DNA of 64,000 nt from NCBI GenBank assembly GCA_030584105.1, contig CP129491.1, forward strand, positions 2,108,001 through 2,172,000, in the 5' to 3' direction. Position numbers and translations under genes: made by a program. The number at the start of each line of letters is the position of its first letter. Positions within the stretch are counted from its first letter, which is position 1. Shown one piece after another: positions 8,918 through 18,097 of the stretch. Below the pieces are notes generated by a model, which was given only the letters and a program-made list of their open reading frames with translations, ran no database searches and had not been told where the DNA came from. Origin of the DNA: UTCHB3 sp002050155. GTDB taxonomy: Bacteria; Bacteroidota; Ignavibacteria; Ignavibacteriales; Ignavibacteriaceae.

Positions 8918-9646
8918 TTACAGCCTTCCTAAAAAATAAGGTAACATCCGCCGCCAGGTGGGCCAGTCGTGTGTCATATCGTGACCCCAGATTTCCAGCT
9001 CGTGTGGAATACCTTTGCTTCGCAGAATATTCGAAAGATTAATCGAGCCTTCCGGCGATTCATAATCCCCCTGCCCGGTTGCAATAATTATCCGCTTGTT
9101 GTGTCGCATCTGATTGAGCAGATTTTCGTCCGTTAAGTTTGAGAGGTAATCAGTCGGTGAGTTAAAATAAACATTTTCATCGTAATATCCTTTAGTGTAA
9201 GATTTCAGGTCGTAAACCCCACTCATAGGTATAGTACCGGCGAACAAATCGGGGCGTCTGAAAAAGATATTTGCCGCGTGAAGTGCCCCCAGCGAGGCAC
9301 CGGTGAGAAAAATCGGCTGAAACCCTTTGCAGTTTGTGGTGATAAAAGGCACCACTTCATCAACTACATAGTAGTTATAGGTCATGTGGCGCAAAGCTTT
9401 GTGATGTGGCGCCATCGAATTGTTAAGCCAACTCTCGTTGTTGATGCTGTTAATCGAGAAAACCTTGAACTTGCCGTTTTCAATATACCATGAAATAGCG
9501 TCAATCATCTGAAATCTTTCGTACTCCAAAAAATCAGCCCCGGCTGTCGGGAACATAAGCAGTGGTCTGCCCCATTCACCGTAAACAACAATTTCCATAT
9601 TTTTTTCTAATCTCGGGCTCCACCACCCGTGAATTTCTCTTTTCAT
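8918..9646 (-). CDS. Putative esterase, alpha/beta hydrolase of the esterase D/FrsA-like type
   Basis: A 242-residue cytoplasmic-looking hydrolase. Visible motifs are the oxyanion segment PLLMFPTAGADFLEYE (about 27-42), a nucleophile elbow GASLGA, an acid candidate in GQGDYES and a His in GHDMTHDWPTW near the end. Together they give a plausible Ser-Asp-His triad. Proteins like this are annotated as PF00756 esterases acting on small esters; no natural substrate can be named. It lies just downstream of, and in the same direction as, the LytTR regulator gene (74 bp gap). That gap contains a 21-bp direct repeat (CTGTTAATTTTTTGTT near 9656 and 9677). Confidence 0.75.
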   Translation of the reverse strand: MKREIHGWWSPRLEKNMEIVVYGEWGRPLLMFPTAGADFLEYERFQMIDAISWYIENGKFKVFSINSINNESWLNNSMAPHHKALRHMTYNYYVVDEVVPFITTNCKGFQPIFLTGASLGALHAANIFFRRPDLFAGTIPMSGVYDLKSYTKGYYDENVYFNSPTDYLSNLTDENLLNQMRHNKRIIIATGQGDYESPEGSINLSNILRSKGIPHELEIWGHDMTHDWPTWRRMLPYFLGRL

Positions 9647-9720
9647 CAGTTCTCTCTGTTAATTTTTTGTTACACTTCTGTTAATTTTTTGTTTGGTTCC
9701 GGTTCGGTATAAGTTTTGTT

Positions 9721-10404
9721 TTACAAGATATTAAGTTTTCTTAGAAGTTGGTTTCTATATTTATCACCGATTGGAATAATTCTGTTATTAATCAGCAGAT
9801 TATGTGCTGTTATATCTTTTATCCGATCGATTTGCACAATAAACGACCTGTGAACGCGCACAAATTTTTTCTGCGGCAGTTTATTCTCTAAACTTTTCAT
9901 CGTGGTATAGATTAAATATTTCCCCTGTGCTGTATGAAGCTGCATATAATCCCTGCTTGCTTCAATAAAATCGATATCCGAAAAATTCAGTTTAAGCAGT
10001 TTAGTGTCAACCTTAACAAAAACATGTTCCGAAAGATCGGGTTCGCTTCGTGTTAAATGAATTTCTACGGCTTTATCAACCGCAGTCCGGAATCTCTCGT
10101 AAGTGAACGGCTTAAGAAGATAGTCGGTTACATTATGTTCAAAAGCCGTTAAGGCATAATTCTGACTGACAGTAACGAAGATGATCTGAGGCATTTTTTT
10201 CACTGCTTCAATCATTTCGATTCCGTTCATTTCCGGCATTTCGATATCCAAAAAGATCAGATCTACTTCTTCGTTGCCCAAAACCTCAATTGCGTCCACG
10301 GCGCTTGAACACGAAGCAACCTCCTTCAACGGCGGAGTTTGTTCGATGAATTTTTCCAGTATTTTCCGGGAAATATCTTCGTCATCCACTATCAGACATT
10401 TCAT
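9721..10404 (-). CDS. LytTR-family response regulator
   Basis: The N-terminal receiver domain (about 1-120) shows the acidic pair in VDDED, the phospho-acceptor Asp in LIFLDIEMPEMNG, and the conserved Lys in DYLLKPF. The C-terminal LytTR DNA-binding domain (about 130-227) shows FIEASRDYMQLHT and KFVRVHRSFIVQIDRI. Such regulators bind short direct repeats upstream of target genes when phosphorylated by a histidine kinase. No kinase gene is adjacent, so the partner is unknown. The 842-bp region upstream of its start is gene-free and shared with the divergent AT-rich island. Confidence 0.9.
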   Translation of the reverse strand: MKCLIVDDEDISRKILEKFIEQTPPLKEVASCSSAVDAIEVLGNEEVDLIFLDIEMPEMNGIEMIEAVKKMPQIIFVTVSQNYALTAFEHNVTDYLLKPFTYERFRTAVDKAVEIHLTRSEPDLSEHVFVKVDTKLLKLNFSDIDFIEASRDYMQLHTAQGKYLIYTTMKSLENKLPQKKFVRVHRSFIVQIDRIKDITAHNLLINNRIIPIGDKYRNQLLRKLNIL

Positions 10405-11246
10405 GTCAATCCTGCATTATCCATATCATTTAAGTAATCGAATAAAAAAATAATTTTTATTACTCAAAGAACGAATTTACCGATTTTTATGAATAAAACA
10501 TACACTTTTTCCTCTTAATCCATCGTGCATTCACCGAAGTGTGATATTAAACAATTAAAGTGCTGCAAATACAATTAAACTACTGCAGGCCTCACAATTC
10601 TTTTAAATAATTTTTCTGTCTGCTTACAAAACTGTATTTATCGGTTGATATTTCATAGGTTGATAACGAGCAGAAAAAGCCAGTTTTTTTTCATTGTAGT
10701 TTGTTTTAGATTTGTCATTTAGAATTTCGATTGCTTTACTCAAAATTAATTGGTTTACTTGCTAGATACTCTTTTATACTCTAATTTTTAAAATTTTCTA
10801 TCATTGAAAACCAACACCAAATATCTGAACGGTGGAACGGATTAGTATTCAGCAAACAATACCGGCTTAAAATTCAAGGTTCTTAAAGGTCGGAAGTGAA
10901 ATTGAAAAACAGTTATTGAAATGTTTCATTTAATCACTTGCACAAGACTGAACATGTAAAAATAGTCTTAGGTTTCTGGTATTTAATAAGAGGACATTAT
11001 TTTCCACGAAATCTATGATGAGGTGAGCCAAAAAATAAATATTAAGAAATTCCATCTAAGTTTTTTATGATCTAAATATGAAAAACAGATTGTGTAGTTG
11101 TTCATATAGTAAGGCAATAATTATTAACCTAAATTTGATTAAAGCCCCGAAAGGGTGAATAAAATATGTAATCGTTCACGAAATTTGTCATTAGAAATAA
11201 CCGAACAATAGAAAAGTTTTCTATTCTCTCCAATCCCCTCTAATGC
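10405..11246. other. AT-rich gene-free spacer between the LytTR gene and the TPR/PIN island
   Basis: About 840 bp with clearly lower GC than the flanking LytTR/esterase genes. I see no convincing open frame, RNA gene, inverted repeat or array. It presumably holds divergent promoters and may be the left edge of a transferred segment. Confidence 0.5.
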
Positions 11247-14213
11247 TTGATTGGGAGTATTGAAAAACAAATTAGAAATATTTATGTCCTAAGAATTAAA
11301 GTAAAACTAATGAGTAAGAAAACTTTTATAAAAAAAGTTTGCGATAATATCGTTCATGGTCTTATACTAGTCCTTCCTAAAGGAGCAGCTATTCATAAAC
11401 TATTATTTAGTGTTAAAGATGCCCGGGAATCTACCGAGAAAGAGGATGCATATCAGGAACTAATGAAAAAATTAGAAAGCAAGGTCGAACAACTTTCAAG
11501 TATCGATAAAGAGATGATAGTTCCGCTCTTTAACACTTTATTTGAGTGGATAAAAGAAAAAAAATCCGATTTGGAATATAACCAGATTTTGTGCAGAATT
11601 GAGTCTCTCAAGTCATTACCAGGCTTTAAGGGCATCAATGTGGTTCTTCAGAATGAATTGCTATCTTATGAAGCCGAAGTCAACTTAAGATTGGGAAATC
11701 AAAAAGTTGCCCAGGAATTGAGTGAACAAATCCTCAGCAAACAAAGGTATTCAATCAGAATCTGTGATTATTTACTTTACTATGCCTCAATTATCAAAAA
11801 TAAGCCGTTATTTGAAGATATTTTGTTGAAGTATCAGTCTCTTGGTGCAACGACGGAAAAAATTACGCTGAAAGAAGTCATTTGGCAATATATGTCCGGT
11901 AATAATAAGGCAGTACTAAATTTATTATGCCAAAATGATAGCTATACAAGTATCAAAGAGGAGTTTATAGAATCAAGTAATGCCAATTTTTTTGTAGGTT
12001 TGGCGCTATTTCATTTAAAAAAATATGATTTAGCGAAACAATACTTAAAGAATGCTTACGAAAAGGAAAAAACTTATATCCATAAATATTACCAATTATT
12101 AAATGAGGCATTTGAGGTAATCGATCGCCGATCAGCAAAATTTTTGATCACTGAATCTGAACGAAAAATTTTAATTTCCGTCTTAAAAGAATTGTCAAGT
12201 GACGGTTGTGTGGAATATTTTGGGAAAGAACCTTCTCAATTAAAAGAAGAATATTGGCACCTAAGGATAACTGTTGCTTTACACATCGATGACAAAGTCG
12301 GACTTGATGAATATCAAAAATGTCCTGAAGAACTCAAGAATAGTCCGGGTGTTAAAGGAATATACGCTGATATTCTATCATTTAATGACAAATCTGAGGA
12401 AGCAAATAAAATTTTATTAGAGCTTTATTCAGTTACTAACGATTTTCGTTTTATAACAAAAATATTAAACACTTATTTACAATCAGCTAAATATGAAGAA
12501 GCATTAACATTTTCTGGAAGCATAAAAAAATTTGATGATGAAGGCATAATTTATTCATTGATTATCGAGGCTTACGCTAAATTGAATGAAATCGAAAAAG
12601 TCGTTGAATTTGCTAAGGAAAAAATTGCAAGTTGTAAGTATCCGATTTATATATATCTTGTCTTAGGAGATATTTACTTTGCTACAGGAGATTTCTCTGA
12701 AGCAAATAAATGGTATTCAAAAATAATTACGGCAATACCCACTGAAGATTATGAGCCAAGGATATTATTTGCGAAGCATTTAAGAACCAGGAATAGAATA
12801 GACCTTTGTTTGCAAATTCTGCAACCGTACCTCAAATACAGTTACGAAGCTCAAAAATTATTTGTTTATGATGCGGTAAAACCAGAAAATGAAAAATATT
12901 TTGGTGAAGCTGATGAAATAATTAAAAAAAATATTACCGGAGATAGTGATGAGATTTTTTGGATTAGCTGCAAAGTTGAGCTTGCATTTAATAGAAAAAG
13001 ATATCACACAAGCCAAGAATATCTTAAGAAATTATATAAACTTGATAAGCGCTCTGAGATAGTATTTAGGCTTGCTTATTTGGAACTTCTATTAGGAGGA
13101 AAAGATGTTGTTGAACTAATGTACAAATTAGAAAACGAAATAAACCCCGATTTCGTTATGATCGCAGCAAATTGTTATTATGCGTTAGGAGATTATGAAA
13201 GAGCAGAAAATTTAAGTCTAAAATCTATGGCTTTAAACGGAAATAATTTTAATGAGCATTTGTATGCACAATTTATAGGAATTAATGTTGCCCCTAAACC
13301 CGGAATGCCTGAAATCACGGAACTTGATGAAGTTTTGAATGACTGTACTATCTTATTGGAATCTGATTCACAACAAGTCTGGATTGGAATTACTTCAAGA
13401 TCAGAATTATTAGTTAAAGATAATCAGTACAAATTTGCAGATATAAAATTTTTCTTTAGGACTGATGAATCTGTAATTCACTTAATAGGTACTAAGAAAA
13501 ATGAGCTTGTAGTTTTTGATAAAGTAAATTGGAGGATCAAGGAAATCTGGGGAATTAAGACTAAAGTATTTAACCATTGTATTCTGGAATATACCAGTAA
13601 GGTGCCTAATTCGAAATTTTTACAGTTAGTTGAACTTAAAGAAGACAATCCAATTGAATCTATGATGCATTTTTTAGTTGAGTCCGAGATTTATGAAAAT
13701 CAAATTTTGGCTGATTATAACTTTAGAAATGGAGTTGGATTACCACTGAAGCAGTTTGCAGTACGCACGGGCAAAAATATTATTGATACTCTTTTGTATT
13801 TACTTAATAAACCAAATCAATCGTTTTTCACCGGTGAATTAAATTTAATAAGTTTTGAAGAACGAAAAATTTTACTATCGCCCTCTTCAATTTCATTGCT
13901 ATCCTTGATTGGTGTACTAGATTTTTTCATTTCAACATATTGTGACCAGTTGCTGGTCCTAGAAAGTACAAAAAAGTATTTCATTGATATAGTTGATAAA
14001 ATGAACACTAAAGAATTTGCAGTTTCAATGTCGGTAGGAACTGATCAGGGGCGGTTTATTAGAACAGAATATACTGAAGACTTCAAAAGAAAAAGAACAA
14101 AATTTTTTAATGAGATAATTCAAGCTTTGTCAAAAGTAGCAGTAACTATTATGGAACTGAGACCGGAGGAATTGGATGAAATGTCTAAATATATTGCTTT
14201 AATATCTCGATAA
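11247..14213 (+). CDS. Large TPR protein with GreAB-C-like and PIN-like C-terminal part (conflict-type effector), ends at an in-frame stop
   Basis: Residues about 100-690 are alpha-helical repeats of TPR type (for example AQELSEQIL, FVGLALFHLKKYDLAKQYLKNAY, YLVLGDIYFATGDFSEANKWYSKI). A beta-rich segment (about 705-770, with VWIGITSR and HLIGTKKNELVVFDK) resembles the GreA/GreB C-terminal fold. From about 874 on, ILLSPSSISLLSLIGVLDFF reads like the first half of a PIN nuclease domain. This TPR, GreAB-C, PIN order matches a class described among bacterial conflict systems, recalled here as a domain pattern rather than a search hit. The second PIN half is encoded in the same frame directly after the TAA at 14211, in the next entry. 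Translation may start at TTG 11247 or ATG 11310; the latter gives MSKKTF. Base composition is much more AT-rich than the surroundings. Confidence 0.6.
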   Translation: MIGSIEKQIRNIYVLRIKVKLMSKKTFIKKVCDNIVHGLILVLPKGAAIHKLLFSVKDARESTEKEDAYQELMKKLESKVEQLSSIDKEMIVPLFNTLFEWIKEKKSDLEYNQILCRIESLKSLPGFKGINVVLQNELLSYEAEVNLRLGNQKVAQELSEQILSKQRYSIRICDYLLYYASIIKNKPLFEDILLKYQSLGATTEKITLKEVIWQYMSGNNKAVLNLLCQNDSYTSIKEEFIESSNANFFVGLALFHLKKYDLAKQYLKNAYEKEKTYIHKYYQLLNEAFEVIDRRSAKFLITESERKILISVLKELSSDGCVEYFGKEPSQLKEEYWHLRITVALHIDDKVGLDEYQKCPEELKNSPGVKGIYADILSFNDKSEEANKILLELYSVTNDFRFITKILNTYLQSAKYEEALTFSGSIKKFDDEGIIYSLIIEAYAKLNEIEKVVEFAKEKIASCKYPIYIYLVLGDIYFATGDFSEANKWYSKIITAIPTEDYEPRILFAKHLRTRNRIDLCLQILQPYLKYSYEAQKLFVYDAVKPENEKYFGEADEIIKKNITGDSDEIFWISCKVELAFNRKRYHTSQEYLKKLYKLDKRSEIVFRLAYLELLLGGKDVVELMYKLENEINPDFVMIAANCYYALGDYERAENLSLKSMALNGNNFNEHLYAQFIGINVAPKPGMPEITELDEVLNDCTILLESDSQQVWIGITSRSELLVKDNQYKFADIKFFFRTDESVIHLIGTKKNELVVFDKVNWRIKEIWGIKTKVFNHCILEYTSKVPNSKFLQLVELKEDNPIESMMHFLVESEIYENQILADYNFRNGVGLPLKQFAVRTGKNIIDTLLYLLNKPNQSFFTGELNLISFEERKILLSPSSISLLSLIGVLDFFISTYCDQLLVLESTKKYFIDIVDKMNTKEFAVSMSVGTDQGRFIRTEYTEDFKRKRTKFFNEIIQALSKVAVTIMELRPEELDEMSKYIALISR

Positions 14214-14225
14214 GATTATGAAAAT

Positions 14226-14780
14226 TTGAAATATTCTAGTGAAAATAACTGTATATATTTGGTTGATGACCTTTTTATAAGAAAAGCCAGAGGATTATTC
14301 GATCAAAATATAGATGTTATAAATACCGCCTCAATCTTATATGCGTTGTTTGAGGATAATCTGGATTCACTTTTAGAAAAAATAGAACAATTATCGGAAG
14401 GAGGATATAATCATTTGTTTAATTCGGAATCATTGAAAAATATTACCCAAAGACTTTTTAATGAATACCAAGTTATAGGTAGTGAAACTAAATATGGGGT
14501 TTTATTAAAAATTGTACACAATATATTGACTCAGCAGATGATTTTCCCAGACAATCTTAAAATAGTTGTTAACTACCTCAACTATCTTTATGATTATAAA
14601 ACAGATATTAGAGCAAGGTATTTAGTTCGCTCATTATTGAAAGAATTATGGCTTTTTATTGGGCTATACAATCTTGATGTAAATTTATTGCTGGAAGAAT
14701 TAGGGTTTATTTGTATGGGGGACAAAAATAAACTCATATTTTTTTCCAAAATGTTGAAAGATCTTGATGCTGATTATTGA
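14226..14780 (+). pseudogene. Second half of the PIN-like domain, same frame as the TPR gene, cut off by one stop codon
   Basis: This 184-codon stretch begins, five codons after the preceding stop, with IYLVDDLFIRKARG and then IDVINTASILYALF. PIN nucleases typically have S/T-D-D-x-x-x-R-x-x-A followed by a strand and the G/N-T start of the last helix. Asp14 and Asp15 would be active-site acids. It is in exactly the frame of the upstream gene, so removing the TAA would give one protein of about 1,177 residues (988 codons, the stop, four spacer codons, 184 codons). No ribosome site precedes the TTG at 14226, and the ATG at 14218 is out of frame and stops after three codons. It is therefore probably not an independent gene. 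Options are a nonsense-mutated gene, stop readthrough, or an assembly error. Confidence 0.6.
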
Positions 14781-14798
14781 ATTAATACTTTCAGTTGA

Positions 14799-15305
14799 TC
14801 AGATAGTTAAATTTGGGAGGGGAATATTTCTGATTCTATCTCTCAGCGCTATCAAGTGTTTTTTATTGATTGTATCTACATATTCTCTTTTTTTATACAG
14901 CATTCCATTGCTTAAATCAAGTTTATAACCTGTTTTCAGATTATGAGCGTGAGGTGAACAAGGAAATGGATATGGATCATATTTAAAAATTCGCCAAATT
15001 TCACCTTGGAATCTAATGGTCCCTTCAGTAAGTAGTTGAGGAGCGCCTTCCGGAAGAATGGATTCTTCAAGAATTATTTCTTCGTACTCACTCCAAGCCC
15101 TAAAATCGATTTTTGAGACAATTTTTTTTAAACAATCTACTGTCCATTCAATATTCAGTATTTTTGTAATTTCATCTAATCCTAAAGCAACCATTACGGC
15201 TGTTTGAATATCAATATTATCTTCAGAAATATTTAATTCTTGAGCAATTTCTTTGCATACTTTTTGGCTGACTTCTCTCCGATTGTTTATTCTTTCACTG
15301 GGCAT
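14799..15305 (-). CDS. Conserved-looking hypothetical protein, convergent with the TPR/PIN gene
   Basis: 168 residues, AT-rich like its neighbour. The N-terminal half is helical (KVCKEIAQELNISEDNIDIQ). The C-terminal half carries IRFQGEIWRIFKYD followed by a PYPFPCSPHAHN motif and KTGYKLDLSNGMLY, suggesting a small beta-rich domain with conserved Pro/His. I do not recognise the family. It ends only 18 bp from the end of the TPR/PIN frame on the opposite strand and shares its low GC. It may belong to the same transferred unit, for example as a regulator or immunity partner, but that is a guess from position alone. Confidence 0.6.
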   Translation of the reverse strand: MPSERINNRREVSQKVCKEIAQELNISEDNIDIQTAVMVALGLDEITKILNIEWTVDCLKKIVSKIDFRAWSEYEEIILEESILPEGAPQLLTEGTIRFQGEIWRIFKYDPYPFPCSPHAHNLKTGYKLDLSNGMLYKKREYVDTINKKHLIALRDRIRNIPLPNLTI

Positions 15306-15464
15306 GTATTTTACACTGACTCCATTATTTAATTTTGCAGACTTAATAATTATTAAGTTTTTCTACTTTTTGTGGTAAAAATACCGGAAGCTACAATTTT
15401 TCCGGGAGGTATATACTAATGAATAAGAGACTGTTTGTAGTTCTGTCTTTGCAATAACAAATTA

Positions 15465-15574
15465 AATTATCCTTCGGTTCACTCAATATCTGTGCCAACC
15501 ACTAAGAAACAAAGGTAAAAATTATCCGACAATTCACTCAATCTCTGTACAAACTCTGCAAAATAGAAGTAAAA
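15465..15574. repeat. 55-bp tandem duplication in the spacer before the second TonB receptor
   Basis: AATTATCC-starting copies at 15465 and 15520 share TTCACTCAATNTCTGT and the AAGTAAAA/AGGTAAAA ends. The rest of the 15306-15637 spacer is AT-rich without genes. Confidence 0.65.
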
Positions 15575-15637
15575 ATTCCGATTCTGAGAAACATTTTGTA
15601 TGTTTCAGGTGATCTTATTTTAAATTTTTAGTTAGTT

Positions 15638-17926
15638 ATGAAAAATATAATTATTTTAGCGTTGCTGCCCGTTATTCTGGCGGCGCAGCCGATAAAAATA
15701 ACCGGAAAGATCACAAACGGAGAAACGAACGCACCGATTGTTAATGCCCAAATATTCTCCGTAAGTTCGCAAAAGTCAACTTTTTCCGACCGCAATGGTG
15801 ATTACGAGTTGACCATCCTAAAATCTGAATTAACAACACTTAAATTTTTTGCCTCCGGGTTCTCTCCTCTTACGATGACTTTCGACCCCGGCAATTCAAA
15901 CCCCTATAAATTAGATATTTCACTCGACCCGATTACTATCCGCTTAGGCGAAGTTACTGTTACAAGCCCAAGATATGTTACATCAATTCAGGAATCCCCT
16001 TTCCCACTCAGTATAATTGAAAAATCGGATATTGAAGGCGCAAGCAAACTTTCGCTTGCAGAGTATATCTCTGAAGAGCCCGGCATTTCACTCTCCCGGG
16101 ATGGTATCTGGCAGACGGATATATCGCTCCGGGGATTCCGGGGCACCGGGCTTGTTCTGATGGTTGACGGCAACCGTCTGGAAACCGCCACCGAGCTGAG
16201 CGCAAGAATGTCGATGATTGATCAGTTTGATGTTCAACGAGTTGAAATAATAAAGGGTGCGGCATCTTCAATGTACGGCACGGGTGCACTTGGCGGAGTA
16301 ATTAATATAATCACCGAAAACTTCGGCTTTCGCGAAAACCCCTACTTTAACGGGTCATTAAGTGGCTATTTCAACAGTGTAAACATCGGCTCAGGTACCA
16401 GTTTAGCTCTGAATGCCGGCGGCAATTCCTGGTTTGCAAAAGTAAGGGGTTCGTTCAGAGGTGCTTCCGCGACTGAAACGCCCGAAGGGCTTTTGCTTAA
16501 CAGCCACTTTCACGATAACAGCATAAGCGCTGCCGTTGGGGTGAAACCGCTGAAAGACCATGAACTTGAAATAAACTTTCAGAAGTATGGCGGCGTGGAT
16601 ATCGGGCTGCCCGGCGGATCGGCTTTTGCGGCTGCTGCCGTTGCGCGCTACCCCGAAGTTAACCGTGAAATGTATTCGGCTGAGTATAGAATTAACGGGA
16701 TTTCAACCACGCCGGCAAACCTAAGCCTGAAATATTATCACCAGTTGATAGTTCGGGATGTTGAGGTGAAAATGCCCGCTGCAACACTGTATCCCTATGC
16801 CGATCACTTCAACGATGGTGTTACCTTAACCACTAACTGGCTCTTTTCAGGGCACTACAGGTTAGTGCTTGGGGTGGATGCATGGCAGCGAAAAATGGAC
16901 AGCCGCCGCAGGAGAATCCCCGCGGCAACACCGAATACCGTGGTGCACGAGCGACCCGTTCCCCTTTCAACTTTCAGAAGTGGCGGGCTTTTCTTCCAGA
17001 ACGAAATCAACAACTTAGCAAACGCTTTGGATATTGCTATAGGCGGCAGATTCGATCTTATTAATGTAAAAAGCGACCCTTCCTACAACCCCGATTTTAT
17101 TGTGGTTAATGGCGTAGTGAACCCTCATCCACCCGGACAGACACTTCTTTGGGAGGGGAAAGATGAAAACAGCAATTCGTGGAGCGTTAATGTTGCCGCA
17201 GTTTACAGGCTAAGCGATGCTAACCGGGTTTCGTTCAACTTCGGAAAATCTTTCCGTGCACCGTCGCTTGAAGAAAGGTTCCAGTTTTTAGACCTGGGTG
17301 CTTTGGTGAAGCTTGGCAACCCTGCCCTTGAGCCTGAGGACGGCTGGTTCTACGACATCGGATACAGACACTACTCAAACAGCGCAATGTTCCGCGTAAA
17401 TTTCTATCTGAATGTTCTGCGCAACATGGTTGTTGAAACCCCCGGTTTCACATTTCAGGGGCGCCCTGCAACTCAGATGGTTAATTTTGGCGCTGCTAAG
17501 TTGTTCGGGTTCGATCTCGCATTTGAACTTCAGATTACAAAAGGCTTGATTTTCTACGGAAGTGCCGCCATGGTTCGGGGTGAAGACAGTAAAAAACAAG
17601 AGAATCTTCCACTTATGCCTGCAGATAACGGAACATTAGGAGTGCGTGTTTCACCAATTGGTATGTGCAGCATTGATTTGGAAATTACAGGCGTTAACGA
17701 CCAGAATAAAATTGCACCGGCAGAGGTGAGAACCGGCGGTTACAGTTTAGTGAACTTTGCGATTCACCTTAAACCGATTGATCTGCACTACGGCACAATT
17801 GCTTTAAGCGCCGGAGCCGATAACATTTTCGACAGGCTGTATTTTAACAACCTCGCTACAAACCGCGGTATGGTTAAAGCTGAACCCGGCAGAAATATTT
17901 ACCTGAAAGCAGAGGTTAAGTTTTAG
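15638..17926 (+). CDS. TonB-dependent receptor, BtuB/vitamin or siderophore type
   Basis: A short signal peptide (MKNIIILALLPVILAA) is followed by a CarboxypepD_reg-like domain (about 20-105) and a well-conserved plug with SLRGFRGTGLVLMVDGNRL, VERVEIIKGAASSMYGTG-like and GALGGVINIIT segments (about 115-225). The barrel contains the typical RVSFNFGKSFRAPSLEERF and NPALEPEDGWFYDIGYRH stretches, and the chain ends in a terminal Phe (KAEVKF), as outer-membrane proteins need for assembly. It takes up a TonB-dependent ligand; the plug style is like cobalamin, haem or catecholate receptors, but no ligand can be assigned. It is monocistronic and followed by a terminator shared with the convergent nuo genes. 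Confidence 0.9.
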   Translation: MKNIIILALLPVILAAQPIKITGKITNGETNAPIVNAQIFSVSSQKSTFSDRNGDYELTILKSELTTLKFFASGFSPLTMTFDPGNSNPYKLDISLDPITIRLGEVTVTSPRYVTSIQESPFPLSIIEKSDIEGASKLSLAEYISEEPGISLSRDGIWQTDISLRGFRGTGLVLMVDGNRLETATELSARMSMIDQFDVQRVEIIKGAASSMYGTGALGGVINIITENFGFRENPYFNGSLSGYFNSVNIGSGTSLALNAGGNSWFAKVRGSFRGASATETPEGLLLNSHFHDNSISAAVGVKPLKDHELEINFQKYGGVDIGLPGGSAFAAAAVARYPEVNREMYSAEYRINGISTTPANLSLKYYHQLIVRDVEVKMPAATLYPYADHFNDGVTLTTNWLFSGHYRLVLGVDAWQRKMDSRRRRIPAATPNTVVHERPVPLSTFRSGGLFFQNEINNLANALDIAIGGRFDLINVKSDPSYNPDFIVVNGVVNPHPPGQTLLWEGKDENSNSWSVNVAAVYRLSDANRVSFNFGKSFRAPSLEERFQFLDLGALVKLGNPALEPEDGWFYDIGYRHYSNSAMFRVNFYLNVLRNMVVETPGFTFQGRPATQMVNFGAAKLFGFDLAFELQITKGLIFYGSAAMVRGEDSKKQENLPLMPADNGTLGVRVSPIGMCSIDLEITGVNDQNKIAPAEVRTGGYSLVNFAIHLKPIDLHYGTIALSAGADNIFDRLYFNNLATNRGMVKAEPGRNIYLKAEVKF

Positions 17927-17967
17927 AAATAGCTTGAAAGAAAAAACCCAACAAAACGCTTTAAAGC

Positions 17968-18005
17968 AAAAAAGCGGCGGAATTTCAAAAATTCTGCCGC
18001 TTTTT
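17968..18005. terminator. Bidirectional intrinsic terminator between the TonB receptor and nuoI
   Basis: AAAAAGCGGCGGAATTT pairs with AATTCTGCCGCTTTTT with one G-T pair. A-run and T-run lie on both sides, so it can serve both convergent units. A perfect 18-bp palindrome, GATTAATTGCAATTAATC, lies just beyond at 18043-18060. Confidence 0.8.
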
Positions 18006-18097
18006 CTTTTTAATTGCTTCAGATTAAAAAGTAGTACACTACGATTAATTGCAATTAATCGCAATCAATTCAAATTTATTGGGATATTCAATCCAGA

